Of a DNA stretch of 64,000 nucleotides, positions 1 to 8,634 are shown in pieces. The stretch lies in contig JBBECE010000014.1 of the NCBI GenBank assembly GCA_040881985.1, positions 1 to 64,000 on the forward strand, given 5' to 3'. Origin of the DNA: JBBECE01 sp040881985. GTDB taxonomy: Bacteria; Pseudomonadota; Alphaproteobacteria; Rhizobiales; Devosiaceae. The translations under genes were made by a program, and so were the position numbers. The notes under the pieces are model-generated. The model was not told the DNA's origin and searched no databases. It was given only the letters and a program-made list of their open reading frames with translations. Within the stretch, counting starts at the first letter, position 1, and each line of letters starts with the position of its first letter.

Positions 1-1268
1 TTGCCGACCTGCCAGCGCAATTCCGCCTCGCGGGTGAGGTTGGAGCCGGTGAAGCGCAGCAGGAACCGCTCGGGCGGGACGAAATAGCCTTCGAAGCGCA
101 GCATCGCGCCGGCGCGCGACAGGTTGCGCACGGTACAATCGATGGTGGTGTGCAGGCCGTCGACGGAAATCTGGCCGCGCTTGAGGACGCGGCGGCGCGG
201 CTCGACGCGGCGATTGGAGGTGCGCGCGATGGTGATGCCGCCGCTCGCCTCCTCGAGCCCGTCGGTGGCGCGCCGGCCTTCGGCCGGAAGCTCGCCGGTT
301 CCAGAGCTCGAGGCGGGAAGGTTGGGGGTATCCGCGCCGACGTCATTGGAGACGAAATCGGCCTCGAAACGAGCGTGCATCGTGCCGCAGCGATGCATGG
401 CGCTAAACGCCGATTCCATAAGGGTGAGGTGATCGGCGCCATTGATCGGACACATGGCCGCCCCGATATCGCAGGAGACTTTGAGCGTCACCTTGTCGGT
501 GTTGAACTCGAAGGTCACGCGATCGGCGAGAATCGAACAAAAGGAAAGGACTTCGGCCGGGGTGTCGAAATGCTCGACGACATAGAGGAAAGCGGCGCGG
601 TCCCAGCGGCCACGAATGTCGGAATCGCGGGTGTCGGCCCGGAGTTTGCGGCCGAGTTCGCGCAAAATCGCGTCTCCCATGACCGTACCGTGGGAGCGCA
701 CGATCTGATCGAAGCCGCGCGGCTGCAGCGCGATGAGCGCGAACTCGCGGCCGCTGTCGTCATCGGTCAGCTCGCGCAACCGGTCCTCTATAAATCGTTG
801 TCCGTAAAGCCCAGTGATGGCGTCGAATTTCAGCTCGCGCTTAGCGCGCTCGACATCGGAGGTGGCGGTGCGCTCGCGGCGGTGGCGGACGACGGCCTCG
901 CGGACAGCGCTGAGGAGCTCGGAGACGGCGAGATTCTGCTTGGCGACGTAGTCGGAAAAGCCGCCGCGGAACGCCTTGATGGCGGTGCGCTCGCTGCCGT
1001 TGCCCGTGGCCATGATGACGGGCGGGGGGTCCGGAATGTCGCGCTTGACACGGGCGGCCAGCGCCAGACCCGTCTCCTCGCCGAGGTCGTAATCGAGCAC
1101 GAGGCAGTCGACCGGGCGCTGCCTGAGCACGTCGAACAGTTCGTCGCCGGTTTTGGCGGTGACGAGATTGATCTCGCGTTCGCCGGACATGCGGGCGACC
1201 AGATATTCTAGGAAAAGCGGATCGTCGTCGACTACCGCCACGGTGATCTGTCGATCCGCCAATTGCAT
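1..1268 (-). CDS. Response regulator with REC, degenerate GGDEF and PilZ domains (C-terminus cut by window edge)
   Basis: No stop is reached before base 1, so at least 422 residues are coded. The N-terminal REC domain (about residues 8-125) has the acidic pair VDDD near residue 13, the phosphoacceptor Asp59 in VLDYD, and the late Lys in DYVAKQN. A GGDEF-like domain follows (about 145-310), but the signature reads RWDRAAF instead of GGDEF, so diguanylate cyclase activity is not expected. After a linker a PilZ domain begins near residue 355, with the arginine cluster RRRVLKR and the motif VRNLSRAG, both typical of c-di-GMP binding. The likely role is a phosphorylation- and c-di-GMP-responsive signalling protein. 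The ATG at 1268 has a GGGA tract upstream; a GTG at 1289 is an alternative. It lies downstream of the amino-acid transporter on the same strand, 153 bases away, so co-transcription is uncertain. Confidence 0.85.
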   Translation of the reverse strand, partial: MQLADRQITVAVVDDDPLFLEYLVARMSGEREINLVTAKTGDELFDVLRQRPVDCLVLDYDLGEETGLALAARVKRDIPDPPPVIMATGNGSERTAIKAFRGGFSDYVAKQNLAVSELLSAVREAVVRHRRERTATSDVERAKRELKFDAITGLYGQRFIEDRLRELTDDDSGREFALIALQPRGFDQIVRSHGTVMGDAILRELGRKLRADTRDSDIRGRWDRAAFLYVVEHFDTPAEVLSFCSILADRVTFEFNTDKVTLKVSCDIGAAMCPINGADHLTLMESAFSAMHRCGTMHARFEADFVSNDVGADTPNLPASSSGTGELPAEGRRATDGLEEASGGITIARTSNRRVEPRRRVLKRGQISVDGLHTTIDCTVRNLSRAGAMLRFEGYFVPPERFLLRFTGSNLTREAELRWQVG

Positions 1269-1421
1269 GTCTTTGGGTCCCTGCTCCACAACGCGCCGGC
1301 GGGCACCGGCGAAACCGGGTAAATCCTGCATCGCGGACTCGTAGGAAATGCCTAGCGAGTCACCTCGTAATTCCCCTGATTGGATGGCCGGCTTCGCCCG
1401 GGGCGCGGGGCCTGCGGCGGC

Positions 1422-2180
1422 TCAGCGCAGGAAGCGAGGGGCGAAGCGCAGGCGGGGGGTGCGGGCCGCGCCAAGATGCCGCATCAGCCGCTCGTAAATC
1501 CGCCCGAAGATCAGGAAGATCACGATCGAGATGACGAGAAAATACAGCGCCGCCACCGAGAAATGCAGGAAAGCGTTGAAGTCGCGCTCGAAGAGTTCGC
1601 CGGCCTTATTCATCAGGTCCTTCTGTTCGCCGATCACCGGCAGAGAGAAGTAAACCAGCGCGGTCGCCTGGAAGAGGAAGACGACCTCGTTGGTATAGGC
1701 CGGCCAGGCGATGCGGATGAGATGCGGCCAGACGACCGAGCGGAATTGCCGCCAGCGCGACATGCCGTAGGCGCGGGCCGCCTCGACCTCGCCGCGCGGC
1801 ACCACCCGCAGGGCGCCGTAGAAAATCTCGGCGGTATAGGCGGTGGTGTTGAGCGTCAGGACCAACGGGCCGAGGAACAGCGGGTTGAGCACCAGCCAAG
1901 AGACGTCGAGCGGCTTCCACCAAGCCTGATTGAAGGAGAGCATCAACGTGTAAAACATGAAGAGCTGAATGAAGAGGGGCGAGCCGCGGAAGGCGTAGAC
2001 GTAGCCACTTGCAGCGAGCCGGACGGGCGTGATCCGAGAATGCTTGCCGAAGGCGAAGAGAATCGCGAGGAGGAACCCGAGAGGGATCGAGGCGAAAGCG
2101 AAATAGAGATTGAACAGCGACGGAAAGGCCAGCGTCCGGATGTCGGCGACGATCGGGTTGTCGACCAGCCAATCCATCAT
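1422..2180 (-). CDS. Polar amino-acid ABC transporter permease (HisM/GlnP type)
   Basis: A 252-residue inner-membrane permease of the binding-protein-dependent transport family. The conserved EAA loop is readable as EVEAARAYGMSRWRQF, the contact site for the ATPase. Hydrophobic segments run through the whole length, with the N-terminal one at about residues 10-40. The start is the first of two adjacent ATGs at 2180, which overlaps the stop of the upstream permease by four bases (ATGA), the usual sign of translational coupling. It is the last gene of the four-gene transporter operon running from 4649 leftward. The substrate is probably a basic or polar amino acid, judged only from the family of the operon's binding protein and ATPase. 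Confidence 0.9.
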   Translation of the reverse strand: MMDWLVDNPIVADIRTLAFPSLFNLYFAFASIPLGFLLAILFAFGKHSRITPVRLAASGYVYAFRGSPLFIQLFMFYTLMLSFNQAWWKPLDVSWLVLNPLFLGPLVLTLNTTAYTAEIFYGALRVVPRGEVEAARAYGMSRWRQFRSVVWPHLIRIAWPAYTNEVVFLFQATALVYFSLPVIGEQKDLMNKAGELFERDFNAFLHFSVAALYFLVISIVIFLIFGRIYERLMRHLGAARTPRLRFAPRFLR

Positions 2181-3013
2181 GGGTTGTCCGCCACGATGAC
2201 GCCCTTGCCCGCCCAGCGGGTCAGGGCCCGGAAGACGCGCTCCGACAGGAAGGTCACGAGAATGTAGAAGATGAAGAGCACGAGATAGTAGCGCCAGCGC
2301 CAATCGGGGTGGATCACCCCGGCGGCGGGCTGGAAATTCGGCGAGCCGAGCCGGTCGGCCCACAGAACGATGTCGGCGATCTGCAAGAGCGAGAGCAGCG
2401 AGGTCGCCTTGATGAGAATCATCCAGACGTTGGAGAGGCCGGGCAGGGCGTAGATCCACATCTGGCGGACGTGGATGCCCCAGAGCACCTGGCTGGCGCT
2501 GAGGCCGAAAGCCCGCGCCGCCTCAAGCTGGCCGGCTGGGACCGCGCGCAGGGCGCCGTGGATGACGTTGGCGGCGAAAGCGCCGTAGATCAGACCGAGC
2601 GAGAGACAGGCGAGCAGCAGATATTCGGTGGTGCCGAAGAAGAGGTTAGCGTCGGGGCAGGGCGGCCAGACGCCGGGATTGGCGGCGACTTCCTCGGCGG
2701 AGCACTGGCCGAGCGCCAAGAAATATTCGACCCCCTGTTCGAAGGCGAGCGGGAAGAACAGGAAGAACAGCACGTCCGGGACGCCGCGAACGATGCCGGT
2801 ATAAAGATTGCCGAGCTGCCGCAGCGGCCAGAGGCGGGCGTTCTTGGCGGCGGCCCCCAAAAGCCCGAAGCCGAGGGCGAATAGCGCTCCGAGCAGGCCG
2901 GCGAGGATGGTGAAGCGAAAGGCGCCGTACCACTGAAGGTGCTTGCCGTTGGTGATATAGGCGAGCCCGCCCGAAAGATCGGGACCGAGCAGCGCTGTCA
3001 GCCAATCCGGCAC
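2177..3013 (-). CDS. Polar amino-acid ABC transporter permease (HisQ type)
   Basis: A 278-residue permease partner of the following gene. It has the EAA loop QLEAARAFGLSASQVL and the early motif RGVPDVLFFLFF, where such permeases usually read RGTPLLVQ. A segment at about residues 100-130, including ALGQCSAEEVAANPG and two Cys, looks like an extra periplasmic loop; this loop is longer than in the E. coli HisQ pattern as I know it. It starts 67 bases after the binding-protein gene and overlaps the next permease by four bases. Together the two permeases would form the membrane channel of the importer. Confidence 0.88.
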   Translation of the reverse strand: MPDWLTALLGPDLSGGLAYITNGKHLQWYGAFRFTILAGLLGALFALGFGLLGAAAKNARLWPLRQLGNLYTGIVRGVPDVLFFLFFPLAFEQGVEYFLALGQCSAEEVAANPGVWPPCPDANLFFGTTEYLLLACLSLGLIYGAFAANVIHGALRAVPAGQLEAARAFGLSASQVLWGIHVRQMWIYALPGLSNVWMILIKATSLLSLLQIADIVLWADRLGSPNFQPAAGVIHPDWRWRYYLVLFIFYILVTFLSERVFRALTRWAGKGVIVADNP

Positions 3014-3080
3014 GGGAATCAGGGGCGGGTGATGCGGGAGAGGGCGGGGCTATCGTCCCGCCCCGCCAAATCCGCGATCG

Positions 3081-3830
3081 TCACATTTGCGAATAGAAGG
3101 GGCCGACCTGGAACCATTTGCCGATTAGCGCGTCGAGCGAACCGTCGGCCTTCATCTCGTCGAGGGTAGCGTTGAAGGTCGCCTCGAGCTCGTCGTCGGC
3201 TTTCCTGAGCCCCACGCCAACGCCACCGCCGATCAGGATTTCCGGACCCTCGATCTTGAAGGCGCCCCCAGAGGCCTCGGCGATAGGGCGCAGATAGCCA
3301 TTGTCGGCGAGAACCATATCGACATTGCCGGCGGCAAGGTCGGCGACCGACTGATCGCCGGTCTCGTAGGCAAGGATGGTGTTGCTGGCGGCGAAATTGG
3401 CTTCGGCGTAAGCAGCCTGGATGGTCGCGCCCTGCACGCCGATGCGGACGCCCGAGAGGGCACCGAAGTCGAACGAGGCGTCACCCGCCATGATGAACAC
3501 GGAGGGGTCGGGCGGGTAGTAATCCTGCGAGAAGTCGATCGTCAGCATACGCTCCTCGGTGATCGACATGCCGGCCATGATCGCATCGTAGTTGCCGCCG
3601 ACCAGGTTGGGTATGATCGAATCCCATTCGTTGACGACCCAGGTGCAGGTCCAGCCGGCGCGCTCGCAAATGGCGTTGCCGAGCTCGATTTCGAAGCCGT
3701 CGACGACGCCGGCATCGTTTATGAAATTCCAGGGTGCGTAGGCACCTTCCGTCCCGAGGCGCAATTCCTGGGCGGCGGTGGGCAGGGCGAAGGCCGCGAG
3801 AAGCGCTGCGGCAGCGGTAAGTCTCAACAT
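3081..3830 (-). CDS. Periplasmic amino-acid-binding protein of the ABC importer
   Basis: A 249-residue protein with a short signal peptide (MLRLTAAAALLAAFALPTAA, cleavage probably after Ala20). The mature part matches the family 3 extracellular solute-binding fold (HisJ/ArgT type): LRLGTEGAYAPWNF at the start, GFEIELGNAIC, then the motif DAIMAGMSITEER and the run TIDFSQDYY. A Cys pair (CERAGWTC) probably makes a periplasmic disulphide as in HisJ/LAO proteins. The gene is between the ATPase and the permeases in one operon. It should deliver a polar, perhaps basic, amino acid to the permeases; the exact ligand cannot be read from sequence alone. Confidence 0.9.
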   Translation of the reverse strand: MLRLTAAAALLAAFALPTAAQELRLGTEGAYAPWNFINDAGVVDGFEIELGNAICERAGWTCTWVVNEWDSIIPNLVGGNYDAIMAGMSITEERMLTIDFSQDYYPPDPSVFIMAGDASFDFGALSGVRIGVQGATIQAAYAEANFAASNTILAYETGDQSVADLAAGNVDMVLADNGYLRPIAEASGGAFKIEGPEILIGGGVGVGLRKADDELEATFNATLDEMKADGSLDALIGKWFQVGPFYSQM

Positions 3831-3866
3831 GATGGGTCTCCTTGGACTGATTGCCGGGTTTGTTGG

Positions 3867-4649
3867 TCAACCCGCGGGGCGGTGATCGTGGCCGGCGGCG
3901 CTGAGGAACTGTTTCAGGCGCGCCGACCTTGTCGCCCCGAAGACCTCGCCGACCGAGCCCTCCTCCTCGATGATGCCGTCGTGGAGGAAGACCGTCCGGT
4001 CCGAGACTTCGCGGGCGAATTTCATGTCGTGGGTGACGAGGATCATGGTGCGGCCCTCATCGGCAAGAAGCTTGATGACGCCGAGCACCTCGATTTCGAG
4101 TTCCGGATCGAGCGCCGAGGTCGGTTCGTCGAAGAGCATGAGTTTGGGACGGATGCAAAGCGCCCGGGCGATGGCGGCGCGCTGCTGCTGTCCGCCGGAG
4201 AGCTGGGCCGGATAGGCGTCGGCCTTCTCGGCGATGCCGACTTTCTCGAGAAGCGCCAAGGCGCTTCCGCGTACTTCGTGGCGGTTGCGATGCTGGACAT
4301 GGATCGGCGCCTCCATGACGTTGCCGAGGACGGTCATGTGCGACCAGAGATTGAAGGACTGGAAGACCATGCCAATCTCGGAGCGGATCAGCCGGATTTG
4401 CTCGGGATCGGCGGGACGGCGATGCGGCGGGGTGCCGGCCAGGTGAATCTCGTCGCCGTCGACGAAAACGCTGCCGCTGTCTGGCACCTCGAGCATGTTT
4501 ATGCAGCGCAGCAGGGTCGATTTTCCAGAGCCCGACGAGCCGATGAGCGAGACGACTTCGCCTGCCTCGGCGGTGAGCGAGACCCCTTTCAGCACCTCGA
4601 GCGGGCCGAAAGCCTTACGCACGCCCCTGACTTCGATGATCGGCGCCAT
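3867..4649 (-). CDS. Amino-acid ABC transporter ATPase (HisP/GlnQ type)
   Basis: A 260-residue ATPase and the first gene of the amino-acid importer operon. Walker A is GSSGSGKST, the Q-loop is MVFQSFNLWSHMTV, the signature is LSGGQQQR, Walker B is LMLFDEPTSALD and the switch His is in VTHDM. The insertion between Walker A and the Q-loop carrying LAGTPPHRRPADPEQIRLIR is typical of the HisP subgroup, which has a longer loop here. It faces the M20 peptidase gene across a 135-base divergent promoter region, so the amino-acid importer and the peptide-use genes may be expressed together. Confidence 0.92.
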   Translation of the reverse strand: MAPIIEVRGVRKAFGPLEVLKGVSLTAEAGEVVSLIGSSGSGKSTLLRCINMLEVPDSGSVFVDGDEIHLAGTPPHRRPADPEQIRLIRSEIGMVFQSFNLWSHMTVLGNVMEAPIHVQHRNRHEVRGSALALLEKVGIAEKADAYPAQLSGGQQQRAAIARALCIRPKLMLFDEPTSALDPELEIEVLGVIKLLADEGRTMILVTHDMKFAREVSDRTVFLHDGIIEEEGSVGEVFGATRSARLKQFLSAAGHDHRPAG

Positions 4650-4784
4650 CGCCAGTTTTCCTTATCCCGGGGACCAGCAAACCAGATGCAGGGCGTTTCG
4701 CAAAGCCGAATCATCGCCTTGGCGCTGGACATTGGGCAGCCAGCCGGTTGAAATCGTCGGCGGCGGAGGGGCGAGAGAGCGAGC
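4650..4784. promoter_or_regulatory. Divergent promoter region between amino-acid importer and M20 peptidase
   Basis: These 135 bases separate two divergent start codons and must hold promoters for both sides. A GGAGGGG tract at 4767-4773, about 11 bases before the ATG at 4785, is a plausible ribosome binding site for the peptidase. I cannot identify clear -35/-10 boxes or an operator. Confidence 0.4.
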
Positions 4785-6074
4785 ATGGGGCCGCGGGAGA
4801 GCAAACTCATTGCGGAGATCGAGGCGCGGCGCGACGAGCTCGTGGGGCTGACGCAGGACTTGATCCGAATGCCGACGATCAACCCGCCGGGTGCCCTCTA
4901 CCGCGAGATTTGCGACTATCTCGGGGAGCGCCTGAAGGGCCACGGCTACAGGATAGAATATGTGCGCGCCGAGGGGGCGCTCGGGGACAGCGAGCGCCAT
5001 CCGCGCTGGAACCTGGTCGCGCGGCGCGAGGGCAAGACGCCCGGCCAATGCGTGCATTTCAATTCCCATATAGATGTCGTCGAGACCGGCGCGGGCTGGA
5101 GCGTCGATCCGTTCGGGGGCGAGGTCAAAGACGGCAAGGTCTATGGGCGCGGTGCCTGCGACATGAAAGGCGGGCTCGCCACCTCGATCGTCGCCGCCGA
5201 GGCCTTCGCTGACATCTATCCGGATTTTTCCGGCGCCATTGAGATTTCGGGGACCGCCGACGAGGAGACCGGCGGGTTTGGCGGAGTCGCCTATTTGGCC
5301 GAACAAGGCTATTTCCGCCCGACCCGGGTCCAGCATGTCATCATCCCGGAACCTTTGAACAAGGACAGGATATGTCTCGGCCATCGCGGCGTCTGGTGGG
5401 CCGAGATCAAGATCTACGGGCGGATCGCCCACGGCTCGATGCCGTTTTTCGGCGACAGCGCCATCCGGCACATGGGGGAGGTGCTGGCCGAGATGGAGGC
5501 GAGCCTCTATCCGGGGCTGGCCAAAAAGGTAACCGCGATGCCGGTGGTGCCGCCGGGGGCACGCCAGTCGAGCCTGAATATCAATTCGATCCATGGCGGG
5601 CAGGCCGAACTTGCCGACGATTATACCGGCTTTCCGGCGGCGGTCGTCGCCGACAGCGCCCGCATCGTCATCGACCGGCGCTACCTGATCGAAGAGAGCG
5701 CCGAGCAGGTGCGCCGGGAAATCACCGGTCTGCTCGAGCGGGTCAAGACAAGGCGGCTCGGCTTCCGCTACGATCTCAAGGAGCTCTGGCAGGTTGCCCC
5801 GACGATGACCGGGCGCGATGCGCCGGTCGTGCAGGCGGTCAGCCGGGCGATAGAGCTGGTGTTCGGGCGCGATCCTGAATATGTGGTCTCGCCGGGGACA
5901 TATGACCAGAAGCATATCGACCGGATCGGCAAACTGCACAATTGTATCGCTTACGGACCGGGCATGCTCGATCTTGCCCATCGGCCGGACGAATATGTGG
6001 GGATCGAGGACATGGTCGAGGCGGCCAAAGTGATGGCGCTGACGCTCTCGGAACTGCTTCCCTCGGCGGGTTGA
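4785..6074 (+). CDS. M20 family metallopeptidase (ArgE/DapE/ACY1 type)
   Basis: A 429-residue zinc hydrolase. The first metal-binding motif is HFNSHIDVVETG (His and Asp), followed by the bridging Asp in GRGACDMKGG, and the catalytic and metal Glu pair in TADEETGG. A dimerisation domain is expected around residues 200-320. The family removes N-acyl groups or cleaves dipeptides in the cytoplasm. The next genes encode a Dpp-type peptide importer, so a role in processing an imported peptide or N-acyl amino acid is the natural reading; the actual substrate is unknown. It is the first gene of a long rightward run, with 59 bases before the binding-protein gene. Confidence 0.88.
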   Translation: MGPRESKLIAEIEARRDELVGLTQDLIRMPTINPPGALYREICDYLGERLKGHGYRIEYVRAEGALGDSERHPRWNLVARREGKTPGQCVHFNSHIDVVETGAGWSVDPFGGEVKDGKVYGRGACDMKGGLATSIVAAEAFADIYPDFSGAIEISGTADEETGGFGGVAYLAEQGYFRPTRVQHVIIPEPLNKDRICLGHRGVWWAEIKIYGRIAHGSMPFFGDSAIRHMGEVLAEMEASLYPGLAKKVTAMPVVPPGARQSSLNINSIHGGQAELADDYTGFPAAVVADSARIVIDRRYLIEESAEQVRREITGLLERVKTRRLGFRYDLKELWQVAPTMTGRDAPVVQAVSRAIELVFGRDPEYVVSPGTYDQKHIDRIGKLHNCIAYGPGMLDLAHRPDEYVGIEDMVEAAKVMALTLSELLPSAG

Positions 6075-6133
6075 AGCCATTAACAATGGGGCAACGGAGC
6101 CCGGTGAAGTTCCGAAACAGGGAAGGAAGCATC

Positions 6134-7621
6134 ATGACAGTCTCCATCAAGGCGCTGGCGATCGCCGGATTTGCGGCCTTGGCAGTGGCCGTCTCGCCGG
6201 CTTTCGCTCAACGCACCGACATCAATGTCGGCATGGTTCTCGAGCCCCCCAATCTCGATCCGACGGCAGGGGCGGCGGCGGCCGTCGACGAGGTGGTCTA
6301 TGCCAACGTCTTCGAAGGTCTGACCCGGTTCGATCCGTCGGGCGCGGTCATCCCGGGGCTCGCCGAATCCTGGGAGATTTCCGCTGACGGGCTCGCCTAC
6401 ACATTTCACCTGCATTCAGGGGTCAAGTTCCATGACGGCAGCGCCATGGACGCCGAGGACGTGAAGTTTTCGCTCGACCGGGCGCGGGCCGAGGATTCGG
6501 TCAATGCTCAGAAGGCGCTGTTCGCCGATATCGCCAGCGTCGATGTCGTCGATCCGCAGACTGTGAAAATCACGCTCAGCCGCCAGAACGGAAATTTCCT
6601 CTTCAACATGGCCTGGGGCGATGCGGTGGTCGTGGCGCCCGAGACGGCGGCCAACAACGCCACCAACCCGGTCGGCACCGGCCCGTTCACGTTCGTCGAA
6701 TGGGTGCAGGGCGACCATGTGGAGATCGCTAAGAACCCCGATTATTGGGGCACGCCGGTGAGGCTCGACAGCGCGATCTTCAAGTTCATCGACGATCCGA
6801 CGGCGGCCTTCGCCGCGATGATGGCCGGGGACGTCGATGCCTTCCCGAACTTTCCAGCGCCGGAAACGCTGCCGCAGCTGGGGGCCGATCCGCGCTTTTC
6901 GGTGATCGTCGGGTCGACCGAGGGCGAGACAATCCTCGCCATCAACAATGTCAAAGCGCCGCTCGACAACGTGCTCGTGCGCGAGGCGATCGCCCATGCG
7001 ATCAACCGCCAGGAGATCATCGACGGCGCTATGTTCGGTTATGGCACACCGATCGGCACCCATTTCGCGCCCCATAACCCGGCCTATATCGATCTGACCT
7101 CGACGTCCGCCTACGACCCTGAAAAGTCGAAGGCGCTGCTGGCCGAGGCGGGCTATGCGAGCGGACTGACGCTGCGTCTGGCGCTGCCGCCCCCGACCTA
7201 TGCCCGCCGGGGCGGCGAAATCATCGCGGCGCAGCTCAGGGCCGTCGGCATCGAGACCGAAATCGCCAATGTCGAATGGGCGCAGTGGCTCGAACAGGTG
7301 TTCACCGGCAAGGACTTCGACCTGACGATCGTCAGTCATACCGAGCCGATGGATATCGGCATCTATGCGCGCGACGATTACTACTTCCAGTACAAGTCCG
7401 ACGCGTTCAAAAAGATCATAGAGGATCTAAACACCACCACCGATCCGGAGGGCCGGACGGCGCTGTTGCAGGACGCTGAACGCAAGATCGCCGATGACTT
7501 CGTCAACGGATATTTGTTTCAGTTGGCCAAGACCGGCGTCGCCAACGCAAAAATCCACGGGATGTGGGAAAACTCGCCGACCCAGGCCAACGATCTCACC
7601 GCGGTCTATTGGGACGAATAG
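6134..7621 (+). CDS. Peptide-type ABC transporter substrate-binding protein (SBP family 5, DppA-like)
   Basis: A 495-residue periplasmic protein. It has a clear signal peptide from the ATG at 6134 (MTVSIKALAIAGFAALAVAV, cut after SPAFA) with GGAAGGAAGC just upstream as ribosome binding site. Family 5 marks are LEPPNLDPTAG near the mature N-terminus, VYANVFEGLTRFDPSG, the HSGVKFHDGSAMDAEDV block typical of these proteins, and NPVGTGPFTFVEW. An in-frame extension back to 5942 would overlap the peptidase gene and lacks a signal sequence, so I chose 6134. The ligand may be an oligopeptide, an opine-like or another small compound; this family is broad. Confidence 0.92.
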   Translation: MTVSIKALAIAGFAALAVAVSPAFAQRTDINVGMVLEPPNLDPTAGAAAAVDEVVYANVFEGLTRFDPSGAVIPGLAESWEISADGLAYTFHLHSGVKFHDGSAMDAEDVKFSLDRARAEDSVNAQKALFADIASVDVVDPQTVKITLSRQNGNFLFNMAWGDAVVVAPETAANNATNPVGTGPFTFVEWVQGDHVEIAKNPDYWGTPVRLDSAIFKFIDDPTAAFAAMMAGDVDAFPNFPAPETLPQLGADPRFSVIVGSTEGETILAINNVKAPLDNVLVREAIAHAINRQEIIDGAMFGYGTPIGTHFAPHNPAYIDLTSTSAYDPEKSKALLAEAGYASGLTLRLALPPPTYARRGGEIIAAQLRAVGIETEIANVEWAQWLEQVFTGKDFDLTIVSHTEPMDIGIYARDDYYFQYKSDAFKKIIEDLNTTTDPEGRTALLQDAERKIADDFVNGYLFQLAKTGVANAKIHGMWENSPTQANDLTAVYWDE

Positions 7622-7638
7622 ATGCTCGACGCAATCGG

Positions 7639-8634
7639 ATGGGCCGGATAACGGCCCGTCCGATCCTCGCGCCCGCCCGGCCTATTGTGTTCAACTTCGT
7701 CCTCTACCGCTTCGTTTCCCTCGCCCTGTCGCTGGTGGCAGCGAGCGTCGTGATCTTCGTGGTGATCGAGGTGGTGCCGGGCGACCCCGCCGCCTTCATG
7801 CTGGGGCTCAACGCCCAGCCCGATACGGTCGCAGCGCTGCGCGACCAGCTCGGCCTCAACGCGCCGCCGCTCGAACGCTATTTCCAGTGGATTGCCGGGC
7901 TCGCGCAGGGCCAGTTCGGGATCAGCTACACCTACAAGGTGCCGGTCGCGGAACTGGTCGCCGACCGGATCTGGATTTCGCTGCCGCTCGCCATCTATGC
8001 GCTGGGGCTGTCGATACTGATCGCCTTTCCGGTCGGCATCGTCGCGGCGGCGCGGCGCAATTCGGCGGCCGACGTCTCGATCATGGGGGCGACTCAGCTC
8101 GGGGTCGCGGTACCGAATTTCTGGTTTGCGATGCTTTTGGTGCTCGGCTTCTCGATCACGCTGCGCTGGTTTTCAGCGGGCGGGTTCCCGGGCTGGCAGG
8201 CGGGGTTCCTCGAGGCGATGAAGGCGCTAACCCTGCCGGCGATCGCGCTGGCGCTGCCGCAGGCCTCGATCCTCGCCCGGGTAATGCGGTCCTCGCTCCT
8301 CGATACCTTGGCCGAGGACTATGTGCGCTCGGCCCGGGCCAAGGGGCTGACGCGGGGTCAGGCGCTGTGGCGGCACGCGCTCAGGAACGCGTTGATCCCG
8401 GTGCTGACGATCATCGGGCTGCAGTTCTCATTCCTCCTCGCGGGGGCGATCATCATCGAGAACGTGTTCTTCCTGCCGGGGCTCGGGCGGCTGGTTTTCC
8501 AAGGCATCACCCAGCGCGACCTGATCGTTGTCAAATCGGTGGTGATGCTGCTCGTCGTCGCGGTGATCGCCGTCACCTTCCTCGTCGACCTCGCCTATGC
8601 CATCGCCGATCCGCGGCTGAGGCAGCACCGATGA
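7639..8634 (+). CDS. Peptide-type ABC transporter permease (DppB-like)
   Basis: A 331-residue permease from the ATG at 7639, or 315 residues from a GTG at 7687, whose product would begin FNFVLYRFVSLALSL and fit the usual DppB N-terminus better. Neither start has a strong ribosome binding site. Family features are VVPGDPAAFMLG after the first membrane segment, the extracellular PPLERYFQWI region, and the EAA loop DYVRSARAKGLTRGQALWRHALRNA. It overlaps the next permease by four bases (ATGA at 8631-8634). Confidence 0.9.
   Translation: MGRITARPILAPARPIVFNFVLYRFVSLALSLVAASVVIFVVIEVVPGDPAAFMLGLNAQPDTVAALRDQLGLNAPPLERYFQWIAGLAQGQFGISYTYKVPVAELVADRIWISLPLAIYALGLSILIAFPVGIVAAARRNSAADVSIMGATQLGVAVPNFWFAMLLVLGFSITLRWFSAGGFPGWQAGFLEAMKALTLPAIALALPQASILARVMRSSLLDTLAEDYVRSARAKGLTRGQALWRHALRNALIPVLTIIGLQFSFLLAGAIIIENVFFLPGLGRLVFQGITQRDLIVVKSVVMLLVVAVIAVTFLVDLAYAIADPRLRQHR

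Noticed and set aside
150..1211. A 353-residue plus-strand frame at the left edge
   Set aside because: The minus strand codes clear REC and PilZ motifs over the same bases; the plus frame has none.
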